Source: an uncultured Gemmatimonadota bacterium (lineage in GTDB: Bacteria > Gemmatimonadota > Gemmatimonadetes > Palauibacterales > Palauibacteraceae). Taken from it: 46,223 nucleotides of DNA. The notes below the pieces were generated by a model that had not been told where the DNA came from, searched no databases, and saw only the letters and a list, made by a program, of their open reading frames with translations. Position 1 is the first letter of the stretch, and each line of letters opens with the position of its first letter. The position numbers and the translations under genes were made by a program. The stretch spans positions 1-46,223 of the forward strand of contig CAJWLK010000005.1 of the NCBI GenBank assembly GCA_913043255.1, read 5' to 3'. This document shows positions 1-9,117 of this stretch, in pieces.

Positions 1-105
1 ATACGAAACTGTTACAAACCCCCCCCACCTTCGTGCCAATCTTTGTTACATGAGTGGTCGTCATGGGACACCAGACAATCCTTACAATCCTTTAAGGAGG
101 CGACA

Positions 106-1275
106 TTGAGAGTTTGGTTCCAACAGGGGATTACGGTGGTCTTCGTATTGGGGGCTTTTTCTGCACCTGCCTTAGCACAGGTTCAACTCACATCTGACGC
201 GACGAGAATCGACATGTCGGGGCGTCTACACGTTCGGGCACAGTCGAGTAGTTGCTCAAACTTTAGTCCTAGCTCGACGGCTACGGCTTGTTCCGGCGAT
301 GTGGCAGGACTCGACATGTTCATCCGGAGGGCTCGGTTAACTTTTGATGTGCGTTTGAATGACTGGATTAGTGGAAAATTTCAGCCTGATTTTGGCGCGG
401 TCGATGGGGTCGAAATCAAGGATGCCTATGGTCGACTCGATCTCAATCCGGAAGCGGATAACACACACGCACAGGTTACAGTGGGACGTTTCAAGAGACC
501 ATTTGATGCTTTCCAAATGAGAAGTTCCACTCAAATCCTCACGATTGAGAGGGATGTCGACGTGGCGGGCATTTCAGGAGAGACGGGCCTGTCTCTGGAT
601 GAGCTTGCGACGAGGAACGGCCTCTCTGATCGTGATATAGGTGTCATGGTCGACGGTGGAGATGCGAACGATCGTTTTCATTATTGGGTAGGTGTGTTCA
701 ACGGTCGTTCTGGTGTGGCCAACGAATCTGTCGTGGCACAGAAACAGTTTATTGGCCGAGGACAGGTCAATGTGAGTAATGGTGGGACTCCGCTTGCTAT
801 CGCAGGCGCGGTTGCGTTCACCTCTGCTCCGTTTACGAATTCGGATGAGACTCTTGGATCGCGCTACGTAGGCAACGTCGAATTGTTTGCGGAGTTGGGA
901 GATTTTAGTGGGGGTCCTCACGTGATGGCAGGACTTGTGTTTGGGAAAAACACACTAGAGAACACTTCGGGAACTATGCCCGATCTCGCAGGTGGCGACC
1001 CGCTCGCTAACATGTTGACGTGGCAGGTAATCGGATCTTGGAAAAGTGATGTTGGGGATGCCTACTTCTTCGAAGCAATTGAACCCTTGTTCCGAATTAC
1101 CATGGCTGATCCGAATCGCGATCTTACCGATGATGTCGTTTATGGGTTTACTCCGGGCGTTCAAATATTTTTCCGGGGGCGAAACAAACTCGCCCTTAAC
1201 TGGGATTTCATGAAACTGGGCGGTGGCCGTGGGTCAGAAAACTCTTTTAAGGCACAATATCAATTCCATTTCTAA
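106..1275 (+). CDS. Outer-membrane porin, phosphate-selective porin O/P-like
   Basis: Predicted outer-membrane beta-barrel that lets anions or small solutes cross the outer membrane; the real substrate is unknown. From the TTG at 106 the protein has 389 residues: a short basic start, a hydrophobic stretch and an ALAQ signal-peptidase site near residue 25, then alternating strands and a C-terminal ...QYQFHF ending in Phe, as barrel proteins do. Segments such as FIRRARLTFD, GKFQPDFG and VGRFKRPFDAF match what I know of the OprP/OprO (porin_O_P) family. The TTG was chosen because AAGGAGG (94-100) lies 5 nt upstream and the signal peptide begins there; an upstream in-frame ATG at 43 would add 21 unlikely residues. 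It stands alone, with a 296-nt spacer before thiI. I am fairly sure of the porin class and unsure of specificity. Confidence 0.72.
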   Translation: MRVWFQQGITVVFVLGAFSAPALAQVQLTSDATRIDMSGRLHVRAQSSSCSNFSPSSTATACSGDVAGLDMFIRRARLTFDVRLNDWISGKFQPDFGAVDGVEIKDAYGRLDLNPEADNTHAQVTVGRFKRPFDAFQMRSSTQILTIERDVDVAGISGETGLSLDELATRNGLSDRDIGVMVDGGDANDRFHYWVGVFNGRSGVANESVVAQKQFIGRGQVNVSNGGTPLAIAGAVAFTSAPFTNSDETLGSRYVGNVELFAELGDFSGGPHVMAGLVFGKNTLENTSGTMPDLAGGDPLANMLTWQVIGSWKSDVGDAYFFEAIEPLFRITMADPNRDLTDDVVYGFTPGVQIFFRGRNKLALNWDFMKLGGGRGSENSFKAQYQFHF

Positions 1276-1571
1276 CAGAAACTTGTTGAATACCGAGAAG
1301 CCAGAATCAAAAGCGACGAAATCTTTTTCCGCAGCCTGTCTCTAAGTGATCCTCATCGGCCGAAATTTTGAGCCTATTGCAGATTTAGCCCCCAATGTTG
1401 GTGAAGATGTAGTCTGTATGGGACAGGGAACCACGATCTGTTACCCTGCCTGCTGCCTTTATTAAGCCGATGCTGAACGCAAAGAGGACGGTTAGTGAAC
1501 TTCTGCTCTCGAGTGCAGATCCTTGGTTGGGTCCCCCTGCATTAGGATTAACTGTAGGGTAACTTGTAGCC
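1276..1571. other. Intergenic spacer between porin and thiI
   Basis: This 296-nt stretch has no convincing gene. I looked for tRNA, a thiamine-pyrophosphate riboswitch in front of thiI and a clear terminator, and found none. Weak inverted repeats exist: CAGGG/CCCTG near 1430-1450, and GTTACCC (about 1440) against GGGTAAC (about 1557). The thiI promoter is presumably here, but no good -35/-10 pair stands out. Confidence 0.5.
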
Positions 1572-3119
1572 ATGATTTTAGTGGATGACGTGAAAAACGG
1601 GAGTGCTCGAGTTAACCCCACCTCGGATGAGTCTTCTAAGGATGGATCGAAGGGTGACGTGCGAGCACTCGTTCGGTTTTCCGGTGAACTCTCGACGAAG
1701 GCACGACGCACGCGAGCCCGGTTCCAAAAGCGCCTTGCCCTCAACCTTGAAGACGCCTTTAAAGCAGAAGATCTGGACGCAAGGGTTCGTCGGGACTGGA
1801 ACCGGTTATGGGTTGAAGCCACTGATGAGTCGGTACTCGCACCTCTGGGTCGAACTTTTGGCATCTCAAGCTCTTCGCTCTTGGTAGGTGAGTGTAAGGC
1901 TGAACTAAAGGTGATTGTTTCACAGGGACAGGAACTTTTTTCCAAGGCAGTAGAGGGAAAGACGTATGCGGTCCGGGCACGGCGCACGGGATCACACGCT
2001 TTTTCGTCAGCGGATATTCATGAACGTTTGGGTGCTGTCTTGAACCCCGGGGCGACAGTAGATCTGAATGATCCACAAGTGACTGTGTACGTTGAGGTGC
2101 GAGATAAGCGGGCATTCTTTTATGAAAGCTCTGTTCCAGGAGCCTCCGGTCTTCCCTTAGGTGTGCAAGGGCGGGCTCTCGCGCTTATTTCGGGAGGCTT
2201 TGATTCGGCTGTGGCGGCTTGGATGGTATTACGTCGCGGAATCCAACTCGACTATGTTTTCTGTAACCTTGCGGGTAGTGCATACGAGCGGATGGTAGTT
2301 GAGGTTAGTAAGGTGCTGGCAGATCGTTGGAGCTATGGAACACACCCGAAACTTCATGTGCTTCACTTCGATCCTGTAGTTCAAGCGATGCAAGCTCGCG
2401 CCAAACCTGCTTACCTACAGGTGGTACTCAAGCGACTTATGTATCGGGCCGCTTCAGAAATTGCCTTGCAAGTGGGGGCAGAGGCCATCGTGACGGGTGA
2501 ATCTGTAGGTCAAGTCTCTTCGCAAACTCTTACAAATCTCCGGGCAATCGAAGATGCGTCATCGGTTCCTGTTCTTCGGCCCTTGTTAGGTTTTCATAAA
2601 GAGGAGATCCTTGATCGGGCACGGGAAATTGGCACGCACGATCTGTCGTCTCGTGTGCGTGAGTATTGCGACTTGGTTCCAGATCGACCTGTAACAGCCT
2701 CATCGCCTGAGGATGCCCGTATGCAAGAGGAGGCTGTTGGGGTAGGGGAGTTGAAAAAGGCTATCAGTGATCGAAACGAAGTCGATCTGAGGTCCTTACG
2801 TCCGGAACAAATGGTGGGTGCTGCGCTATACGTAACGGTCGTTCCTGAAAAGGCTACGGTCATAGATACGAGGTCCGTGGAGGCCTTTGAGCTCTGGCAC
2901 TGGCCAGGGGCGACCAGGCGTGACCTGGACGACTTGGAGTCACAATTTCGGAGTCTAGATCGATCGGAGACCTATGTGTTGTGTTGTGCAGAAGGTATTC
3001 GAACAGCCTACGTGGCCGAACTCATGCAACGACAGGGTTATGAGGCCTACTCCTTTCTCGGAGGGGCTCCGGGTATGCGACGTGCCCGATCGCGCACGAC
3101 ACCTCATGTGGTAGAGTAG
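1572..3119 (+). CDS. thiI: tRNA 4-thiouridine synthase ThiI with C-terminal rhodanese domain
   Basis: ThiI adenylates U8 of tRNA and transfers sulfur to it to make 4-thiouridine; in some bacteria it also supplies sulfur for the thiamine thiazole. The 515-residue protein shows an N-terminal ferredoxin-like/THUMP part (roughly 30-165), a PP-loop ATP site (ISGGFDS, Ser207) and a C-terminal rhodanese domain from about 430. The rhodanese loop C472-AEGIR carries the persulfide Cys. Full-length ThiI of this type in E. coli has 482 residues, so the length fits. The first 29 residues are poor in family character, and an in-frame GTG at 1659 is an alternative start. No thiamine genes are nearby; uppS follows 18 nt later, so it may lead the uppS-cdsA-dxr-rseP run. 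Confidence 0.9.
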   Translation: MILVDDVKNGSARVNPTSDESSKDGSKGDVRALVRFSGELSTKARRTRARFQKRLALNLEDAFKAEDLDARVRRDWNRLWVEATDESVLAPLGRTFGISSSSLLVGECKAELKVIVSQGQELFSKAVEGKTYAVRARRTGSHAFSSADIHERLGAVLNPGATVDLNDPQVTVYVEVRDKRAFFYESSVPGASGLPLGVQGRALALISGGFDSAVAAWMVLRRGIQLDYVFCNLAGSAYERMVVEVSKVLADRWSYGTHPKLHVLHFDPVVQAMQARAKPAYLQVVLKRLMYRAASEIALQVGAEAIVTGESVGQVSSQTLTNLRAIEDASSVPVLRPLLGFHKEEILDRAREIGTHDLSSRVREYCDLVPDRPVTASSPEDARMQEEAVGVGELKKAISDRNEVDLRSLRPEQMVGAALYVTVVPEKATVIDTRSVEAFELWHWPGATRRDLDDLESQFRSLDRSETYVLCCAEGIRTAYVAELMQRQGYEAYSFLGGAPGMRRARSRTTPHVVE

Positions 3120-3137
3120 GGAGGACTTTTTGACAAA

Positions 3138-3923
3138 ATGTTCCAGCAGAGTCGAATGCCAGAACACATGAGCCAAGATAGACTAAGCAAGACGGCTACA
3201 CTCGATGCCGTGAAGGCAGGTCCGACGCTAACACATGTTGCCATCATTATGGATGGGAATGGTCGATGGGCAGGTCAGCGTGACTTGCCACGTTGGGAAG
3301 GGCATCGTGCTGGCATGGTGGCAGTGCGAGAGGTCATTGAAGGAGCAGCATCCGCCGGGATAGCCCATCTTACACTCTATGCCTTTTCGGAAGAAAACTG
3401 GTCCCGTTCTCCCGTGGAAGTGGCAGCTCTTATGACATTGCTAGAGGAATATGTTAAGAAAGAACGAGAGAAACTGGCCGACCGGGGAATTCGGGTGACG
3501 GTGTTCGGGGATATTGACCGACTGCCGGCTGGAGCACGAGGAGCGATTGATCAACTGGAGAATACGACCGCAGAGGGAGAAGGTTTGCAGGTCCATCTCG
3601 CTATCAGTTACGGTTCGAAAAGCGAGATTGTTGCGGCGGCACGAACACTTGCGAAGAAATGTCAGGCCGGAGAACTGGCTCCGGAAGATATTACGCAGGA
3701 GCTCTTCGCGGGCGAACTTCTTACTGGTGATTGGCCAGACCCGGATCTCCTGATTCGGACTTCGGGAGAGCAGCGGATTTCCAACTTTTTGTTATGGCAA
3801 CTTGCTTATGCTGAAATTTTCGTTACGGACACACTATGGCCTGATTTTACACGTGAGCACCTGTTTGGTGCGTTGCTCGATTATCGTAATCGTGACCGGC
3901 GATTTGGTTTAGTGGACGCGTGA
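3138..3923 (+). CDS. uppS: Undecaprenyl diphosphate synthase
   Basis: Cis-prenyltransferase that condenses isopentenyl diphosphate onto farnesyl diphosphate to make the C55 lipid carrier for peptidoglycan and surface polysaccharides. The 261-residue protein shows the family signatures in order: IIMDGNGRWA with catalytic Asp39, GHRAGM, LYAFSEENW, and the C-terminal DLLIRTSGEQRISNF followed by WQLAYAEIFVTDTLWPDF. GGGAGGA (3119-3125) sits 12 nt before the ATG; a later ATG (residue 11) is possible and would give about 251 residues. It opens the classical uppS-cdsA-dxr-rseP order, with 16 nt to cdsA. The frr and pyrH genes that often precede it are not here; thiI takes that place. Confidence 0.95.
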   Translation: MFQQSRMPEHMSQDRLSKTATLDAVKAGPTLTHVAIIMDGNGRWAGQRDLPRWEGHRAGMVAVREVIEGAASAGIAHLTLYAFSEENWSRSPVEVAALMTLLEEYVKKEREKLADRGIRVTVFGDIDRLPAGARGAIDQLENTTAEGEGLQVHLAISYGSKSEIVAAARTLAKKCQAGELAPEDITQELFAGELLTGDWPDPDLLIRTSGEQRISNFLLWQLAYAEIFVTDTLWPDFTREHLFGALLDYRNRDRRFGLVDA

Positions 3924-3939
3924 CTTACTCCAGAGGTTC

Positions 3940-4797
3940 ATGGTGAACCGAAACCTCGCGAACCGCCTTAAGGTCGCCGGAATTGGAATTCCTCTCTGTG
4001 CTTTAGTTACATATATGGGGGGATACGCTTTTGCCGCCGGGTTAGGAGTCATTGCTGCCATCGGATATTGGGAATTTTCCCAGATGGTTCGTTCGTCAGG
4101 TTTGTTTGCCTTGAAAGTTCCTGGTGTGTTGGCTGCGTTTCTTTATCCATTCGTTTTATTAATAGGTGAACTCCACGGTGCAGTCTTCTATTCGGTGGGG
4201 CTAGCTATGGTGTTTACAGCTTTTGCGATGGTAACCATCCCGATTGATCGGAAACCAATCCAGAGTGCCGCCGTGACGGTTTTCGGCGTGATTTATGTCG
4301 GTGGTCTTCTCGCTTTTGGTATACTACTTCGAGAAGGTTTGTTCGTATATGATAATCAGATTTACTCGACGGTAGATCGCGCGACTTGGTCCCTGTTTTT
4401 CCTTTTTCCAGTGGTGATTACCTGGGTAGCAGATACGGCGGCTTACTTTGGGGGCAGGAGATACGGGAAAAGGAAGATGGCCCCTAAGGTCAGTCCAAAT
4501 AAAACTCTCGAAGGTGCTCTGTTTGGCATGCTTGCAGCTATCGCAGTCGCGCTAGTTTACTCTCGCATTCTACTCCCAGATCTATGGGTGTTTAGTTGGT
4601 TGACGACAATAGTATTCGGACTGGCCGTGGGAGGGGTCGCCATTGTTGGCGACTTGGCTGAATCGGCATTGAAAAGAGAGTGTGGTGTTAAGGATTCATC
4701 AAATCTCCTTCCTGGGCATGGTGGAATGCTCGATCGCTTGGATTCAGTGTTATGGGCATTGCCGGCCACTTTCTTCTTCATGTTACTAGTGAATTAA
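3940..4797 (+). CDS. cdsA: Phosphatidate cytidylyltransferase
   Basis: Integral inner-membrane enzyme that makes CDP-diacylglycerol from phosphatidate and CTP, the branch point for phospholipid synthesis. The 285-residue protein has about seven to eight hydrophobic segments. Near the C-terminus it has the CDP-diglyceride synthase signature: GDLAESALKRECGVKDSS, LLPGHGGMLDRLDS. An internal ADTAAYFGGRRYGKRKMAPK segment with SPNKTLEG is also typical of the family. It lies between uppS (16 nt upstream) and dxr (13 nt downstream), as in many Gram-negative genomes, so co-transcription is likely. Confidence 0.94.
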   Translation: MVNRNLANRLKVAGIGIPLCALVTYMGGYAFAAGLGVIAAIGYWEFSQMVRSSGLFALKVPGVLAAFLYPFVLLIGELHGAVFYSVGLAMVFTAFAMVTIPIDRKPIQSAAVTVFGVIYVGGLLAFGILLREGLFVYDNQIYSTVDRATWSLFFLFPVVITWVADTAAYFGGRRYGKRKMAPKVSPNKTLEGALFGMLAAIAVALVYSRILLPDLWVFSWLTTIVFGLAVGGVAIVGDLAESALKRECGVKDSSNLLPGHGGMLDRLDSVLWALPATFFFMLLVN

Positions 4798-4810
4798 TGG
4801 GCCTGGTAAA

Positions 4811-5959
4811 ATGAAGGGTGTTGCAATACTTGGGGCTACAGGGTCGATAGGATCTGCAACTTTATCCGTCTTACGACGCCATTCGGAAAAGTTCCACGTC
4901 ACTGCGCTTTCTGCGAACAAAAATTGGCAAGATCTAGATAAACTGGCAGTTGAATTCGAACCCGATTTCGTTGCCCTCAGTTCGGTGCCGCCAGCTGATT
5001 TTAAGCCGCACTGGGAGGGTGAATGGCGTTACGGATCGGAGGCTATTGAGGCGGCCACGCGTAGTATGGGGACGGACATTGTTTTGAATGCGATCATCGG
5101 GGTGGCTGGATTAGGACCTTCGTTAGCTGCGCTGGAGGCTGGAAAACGTCTAGCGCTTGCGAACAAGGAGTCTCTGGTGGTGGGAGGCTCTCTCCTGTTG
5201 AACGCCCTCGATCATGGCAGTGGAGAGCTCTTGCCAGTGGATAGCGAACATTCGGCAATCCATCAATGCCTTAATGGGCGCCCATTCGATGAGATTCGGC
5301 GTATCACATTGACGGCTTCTGGAGGCCCGTTTCGAACATGGTCGCAGGAGTCATTGGCTGATATCAAACCCTCGGATGCCTTAAGACACCCGACTTGGGA
5401 TATGGGAGCCAAGATCACTATCGACTCGGCCACACTGGCAAACAAGGCAATAGAGGTGATCGAAGCCCATGCTTTGTTCGGTGTTGATTTTGACCAAATC
5501 GGAGTGGTTGTGCACCCCACCTCAATTGCGCACTCATTCGTCGAGTTCCATGATGGTTCATGTCTTGGACAACTGGGCCGTCCCACCATGGAGACGCCAA
5601 TTCTCTGGGCTCTAGGTTGTCCGGAACGAATTGAAGATCGTGGAGACAATCACTCCTTCAACCCTTTGCGAGATGGCCCTCTCGAATTTGAAGCCGTCCG
5701 AAATGAAGATTTTCCATTATTCGATGCAGGGATCGCTGCAGGTCGAGTAGGAGGAGAACTCCCGATTGTCTTCAATGCGGCAAATGAGGTGGCGGTAAGC
5801 GCCTTTCTTGAAGAACGCATAAACTTCACTGAACTTGTAGATGTTGTCCTTTGTACCTTAGAAAAATTCTCGGGCAGGGCTGTACCGTCCGTAGAAGATA
5901 TTTGGCAAGTCGACGCTCGAGCACGCGAATCTACCAAAGAGGCTATTCGCGCACTCTGA
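4811..5959 (+). CDS. dxr: 1-deoxy-D-xylulose-5-phosphate reductoisomerase
   Basis: Cytosolic NADPH-dependent enzyme converting DXP to 2-C-methyl-D-erythritol 4-phosphate, the committed step of the MEP isoprenoid pathway and the target of fosmidomycin. The 382-residue protein begins with the dinucleotide-binding GATGSIGSATL. It then shows NKESLVVGG, the metal- and substrate-binding PVDSEHSAIHQCL, and ASGGPFR. All catalytic blocks are present and the length is close to the family norm of about 390-400. It sits between cdsA and rseP; together with uppS the operon makes and then uses isoprenoid precursor for the cell-wall lipid carrier. Confidence 0.96.
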   Translation: MKGVAILGATGSIGSATLSVLRRHSEKFHVTALSANKNWQDLDKLAVEFEPDFVALSSVPPADFKPHWEGEWRYGSEAIEAATRSMGTDIVLNAIIGVAGLGPSLAALEAGKRLALANKESLVVGGSLLLNALDHGSGELLPVDSEHSAIHQCLNGRPFDEIRRITLTASGGPFRTWSQESLADIKPSDALRHPTWDMGAKITIDSATLANKAIEVIEAHALFGVDFDQIGVVVHPTSIAHSFVEFHDGSCLGQLGRPTMETPILWALGCPERIEDRGDNHSFNPLRDGPLEFEAVRNEDFPLFDAGIAAGRVGGELPIVFNAANEVAVSAFLEERINFTELVDVVLCTLEKFSGRAVPSVEDIWQVDARARESTKEAIRAL

Positions 5960-6009
5960 GCCGGTGCTAAAATTGAAACTCGAGGGCAGTTGCTGATGGA
6001 GGAGACTGA

Positions 6010-7098
6010 GTGATTCTTACCATAGCTGTAACAATGTTGGTGCTTGGAGTTCTTATTTTTGTGCATGAACTCGGGCATTTCATGGCGGCGAAGAGTGTGG
6101 ATATCGAAGTGTCTCGGTTTTCAATTGGTTTGGGGCCAAAGATGTTTGGGGTCCAACGAGGTGAGACCGAATACATATTTTCATGGATACCTCTCGGTGG
6201 GTACGTAAAGATGGTTGGTATGGCCGATGAAGAGGTCACGGCGAAGCTCGAAGGCGGTGTTGAGCCTTCACCTTCTAGCAACTCTGATCGCGATTTCGAT
6301 GCGAAACCAATCTGGGCTCGTGCATGGGTCCTTTCGGCAGGCGTGATGATGAATTGGCTATTCGCGGTAATTGCTTTCATTGCGATTGCGATAGGGCAAG
6401 GTGTGAATGAGCCGCGTATAACATCCGTGGTCGAGGGCTCGCCAGCAGAGCGAGCTGGTTTGCGTGCCGATGATCTGATCCGTCGCGTCGATGGGGTGGT
6501 TGTTCGCGATCCGGGACAGGTGATTATCGGAGTAGAACGAAGTGTGGGTGAGCCTATTGAGATTGTCGTTGATCGAGGGGGAGAGAAGCTCGAATTCGTT
6601 GCCACACCTGAAGGCATCGAACGATTTAATGAGTTGTTAGGGGAGTTCGGGACTGTAGGTAGGATTGGGGTTGAGCTTGGACAATATACCGGTCGTGCTA
6701 GTCCAATTGAGGCGATCGTTGAAGGGTGGGGTAATGCAACGTATTGGACTGTTACCATAGTTCAATTTTTGGGCGATTTGGTTACGGGCAGAAGCTCCGC
6801 CAGGGAGGTTGGTGGCCCTATTATGATTGGTGAGATCTCTGGTGCTGCCGCACGCGCTGGGTTTTGGGCGTTGCTTGGGTTTATGGCAATCATCAGCATA
6901 AATCTGGCCGTCTTCAATCTGCTCCCAATTCCAGTTTTGGACGGTGGTCATTTGATGTTTTTGGGTATAGAGGCGATCCGGGGCAAGGCCCTTAGTATTG
7001 AGCAGCGCTTGCGATTGACAACAGTAGGAATGGCGCTGGTTGTTGGAATTATGTTGTGGGCTGTTGGGAATGACTTGATCAGGGTGTTTTTTAGGTAA
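6010..7098 (+). CDS. rseP: Site-2 intramembrane zinc protease RseP
   Basis: Intramembrane metalloprotease of the site-2 family. In well-studied relatives it cleaves anti-sigma factors such as RseA after a first cut, and clears signal-peptide remnants. The 362-residue protein begins with a membrane segment holding H19-E-L-G-H23, has one PDZ domain (about 135-200) and ends with the second metal-site motif LLPIPVLDGGHLMF in a later membrane helix. E. coli RseP has about 450 residues and two PDZ domains, so this is the shorter one-PDZ form seen in many phyla. The start is a GTG with GGAGGAGA just upstream. Its last 8 bp overlap the convergent MBL gene. Substrate is unknown; no anti-sigma gene is in the window. 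Confidence 0.92.
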   Translation: MILTIAVTMLVLGVLIFVHELGHFMAAKSVDIEVSRFSIGLGPKMFGVQRGETEYIFSWIPLGGYVKMVGMADEEVTAKLEGGVEPSPSSNSDRDFDAKPIWARAWVLSAGVMMNWLFAVIAFIAIAIGQGVNEPRITSVVEGSPAERAGLRADDLIRRVDGVVVRDPGQVIIGVERSVGEPIEIVVDRGGEKLEFVATPEGIERFNELLGEFGTVGRIGVELGQYTGRASPIEAIVEGWGNATYWTVTIVQFLGDLVTGRSSAREVGGPIMIGEISGAAARAGFWALLGFMAIISINLAVFNLLPIPVLDGGHLMFLGIEAIRGKALSIEQRLRLTTVGMALVVGIMLWAVGNDLIRVFFR

Positions 7099-7921
7099 AC
7101 AGAGACAGTTGTGGGCCATTAGTACGGGCTCGGACAAGCTCGCAGACATCGAAGCGTTTACTCGGCTTGTTCTGTCCCGCGACCGCGAGGATTCCGGAGA
7201 AGGAGGTGGAGACGAGTCCTTCGGCCACACGGTCATAGGCTAAATCGGGATTGTTGCACTCGTGGCTTAAGTGAGCGAGGAGAATTCCTCCCAGTTTTGG
7301 GTGTGCAAGCTCAGCTGCGAGGTTTGCTGCTAGCCCATTCGACAGATGCCCGCCACTACCCCCAATCCGTTGTTTAACCCCCCACGGATATGAACTCTCT
7401 CGAAGCATTCGTTCGTCGTGGTTGGCTTCAAGAATGAGAAAGCTGCACTCCCTGAGCGCGTTGCGGACAGGTGTTGTCGGGCGCCCAAGATCGGTTGCGA
7501 TTCCGATGCGGAGACCTGAAGGAGCATGTTCTATGATGATTGCCATGGGATCTACCGCATCATGAGATGTTGGTATTGGTTCAATCTTAAGGTCGGCTAC
7601 GGAGATTCCTGTATCGCAAAGAATTTGCCAAGACTCCTTCCCACGAAGTAGCGGAGTGCATGCGTCACGAGTCGCCGGAGTCATCGCGAGTTGCCAACCC
7701 CACCTGCGGGCCCCAACTCCAATCCCCGCAGTATGGTCGCGGTGTTCATGAGTCACCACCACGATGTTTATTGATCTAGGCTCGACATCGAGAGACTCCA
7801 GTCGGCGAGCCAATTTTACCCCAGAAAACCCTGCATCGATAAGTACTCTGGCAGTATCGCTCTCCACAAGAAACGCATTTCCCTGACTGCCACTACCTAA
7901 GGAGGCGACAGTAAAAGTCAT
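7091..7921 (-). CDS. MBL-fold metallo-hydrolase (YycJ/WalJ-like)
   Basis: Cytosolic metallo-beta-lactamase-fold hydrolase. The 276-residue protein starts with a strand-rich SLGSGSQGNAFLVE segment typical of the YycJ/WalJ group and carries the metal motif T57-HEHRDH63; further His/Asp ligands are plausible at TSHDAVD and in HLSHECN. In Firmicutes WalJ/YycJ is linked to coordination of cell division and DNA replication and has nuclease-like features, but no role can be assigned here. Its ATG overlaps the stop of the upstream GlmU-like gene (ATGA), so it is the last gene of a three-gene minus-strand operon. Its stop lies inside the end of rseP. Confidence 0.8.
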   Translation of the reverse strand: MTFTVASLGSGSQGNAFLVESDTARVLIDAGFSGVKLARRLESLDVEPRSINIVVVTHEHRDHTAGIGVGARRWGWQLAMTPATRDACTPLLRGKESWQILCDTGISVADLKIEPIPTSHDAVDPMAIIIEHAPSGLRIGIATDLGRPTTPVRNALRECSFLILEANHDERMLRESSYPWGVKQRIGGSGGHLSNGLAANLAAELAHPKLGGILLAHLSHECNNPDLAYDRVAEGLVSTSFSGILAVAGQNKPSKRFDVCELVRARTNGPQLSLFT

Positions 7922-9117
7922 GCTTCACCTTGGGCTTGGTCCCATATCGCACCAAGCCAGCTCTTGAATCGTTCGTCAACCGCAACGTTACGTCGGGCTG
8001 CAACTTTTATGGCAAGGGACACGAAGTCATCTCGACGATATATCGTGTGATCCGGTCCGTGTCCCCACGAGAAGGGTTCTATCCACCTTGGTACTGCCGA
8101 ATGCCCAAAGAGGTTAGAACCAGTCCCTACGACTGTCCCGGCGTTTAGTAAACTTCCGATCCCTGTTTTTACGTGGTCTCCGATCAAGCATCCAAGTTTT
8201 GTCAAACCCGTATCAACAGACATTTTGGGCACTTCGACGCGGATAGTCCCATAGTTATTCTTAAGGTCACTATTAGTGGTCATGGCGCCGAGGTTTACCC
8301 AACTTCCAACCACGGCATGTCCTAAAAAACCTTGGTGTACCTTATTGGAATATCCCATTACAGTTACGTGTTCTATCTCTCCACGCATGTAACAGTAGGG
8401 CCCTCCTGAAAAAGCGGAGATTGACCCTCCAAGGAGTCTGGAGTGTGCGCCCGCGTAGATTGGCCCTGCAAGCCGGGTTCCGGTTCGTACTTCCACGTGT
8501 GGTGCCAACTCGATTGGACCTTCACGGGTGTCAAAGAGAACCCCCGGTTCTATGTCGACATCTTCCCCAAGGATTAATGGTTGTTCTCCAATTTTCCAAC
8601 ATCCTTGAGGGACTTCTGATTCTTCGTAAGGGTCGTGAGCCACGCTCAAATCGTGAGCGAGTCGATCCGAGCCACGAGCTACGAGGTCCCAAGGCGCTTC
8701 GAGCCATTCGCCCTCCACGGTTATATCCGGGAGTCCCGCTAAGGGTGTCGGTTGGGCTAGCCAGTTTGTGTTTGGGTATTCTCCCTCTTTGTCGAACCGC
8801 ACCCCGGCCAAGCGATCATCGATCCAAATGTTGGCCGGATCTCTCTCAAATATAGTGCTCAGTGCAGGAACCGCGCGTGCCGACCAAAGCAGTGTCCCCG
8901 CCTTCACCCGCTCAAAGTTGACCGCCCGAGCCCCCCCCATCTCTGAGTAATCTTTTAACCAGCTCCGAGTCTGGTATCCGGTTAAAGAGGTCCCTGTGAT
9001 GTGTTCAATTCGTTCGCGTAAAGTCCAGCGACCGAACCGGAGTTCTCCACAAGGACGAGTGAGCGCAAATGGCGCCCATTCATTAGCGACAGCATCGTCG
9101 AAAATTATGAGTTCCAT
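7918..9117 (-). CDS. GlmU-like sugar nucleotidyltransferase/acetyltransferase, alternative bacterial type
   Basis: The 399-residue protein has an N-terminal half resembling a degenerate nucleotidyltransferase (IIFDDAVANEWAPFALTRP, GELRFGRWTLRERIE) and a C-terminal left-handed beta-helix with hexapeptide-like repeats (ARLAGPIYAGAHSRLLGG, CLIGDHVKTGIGSLLNAGTV). This matches what I know of an alternative GlmU-type family in Bacteroidota and Gemmatimonadota, proposed to make UDP-GlcNAc where classical GlmU is missing. The usual GXGTRM-type nucleotide loop is not obvious, so activity is inferred. It overlaps manC by one base (TAATG) and the MBL gene by four (ATGA), which implies translational coupling and a sugar-nucleotide operon for surface glycan or peptidoglycan precursors. 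Confidence 0.72.
   Translation of the reverse strand: MELIIFDDAVANEWAPFALTRPCGELRFGRWTLRERIEHITGTSLTGYQTRSWLKDYSEMGGARAVNFERVKAGTLLWSARAVPALSTIFERDPANIWIDDRLAGVRFDKEGEYPNTNWLAQPTPLAGLPDITVEGEWLEAPWDLVARGSDRLAHDLSVAHDPYEESEVPQGCWKIGEQPLILGEDVDIEPGVLFDTREGPIELAPHVEVRTGTRLAGPIYAGAHSRLLGGSISAFSGGPYCYMRGEIEHVTVMGYSNKVHQGFLGHAVVGSWVNLGAMTTNSDLKNNYGTIRVEVPKMSVDTGLTKLGCLIGDHVKTGIGSLLNAGTVVGTGSNLFGHSAVPRWIEPFSWGHGPDHTIYRRDDFVSLAIKVAARRNVAVDERFKSWLGAIWDQAQGEA

Noticed and set aside
1276..1571. Thiamine-pyrophosphate riboswitch before thiI
   Set aside because: The conserved CUGAGA and ACC..UGAUCUGG parts are not present in the right order; only weak inverted repeats are seen.
5967..6758. Long antisense frame (263 codons) opposite rseP
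   Set aside because: Ser/Thr/Pro-rich shadow of a well-supported gene; no family likeness.
8931..8938. Runs of eight G or C (also at 19-26 before the porin, and about 14687-14694 and 15590-15597 in the helicase gene) as phase-variation switches
   Set aside because: Such runs occur in several housekeeping genes in the window, with no pattern by gene type; most fit Gly/Pro codons, and no variable reads can be seen here.
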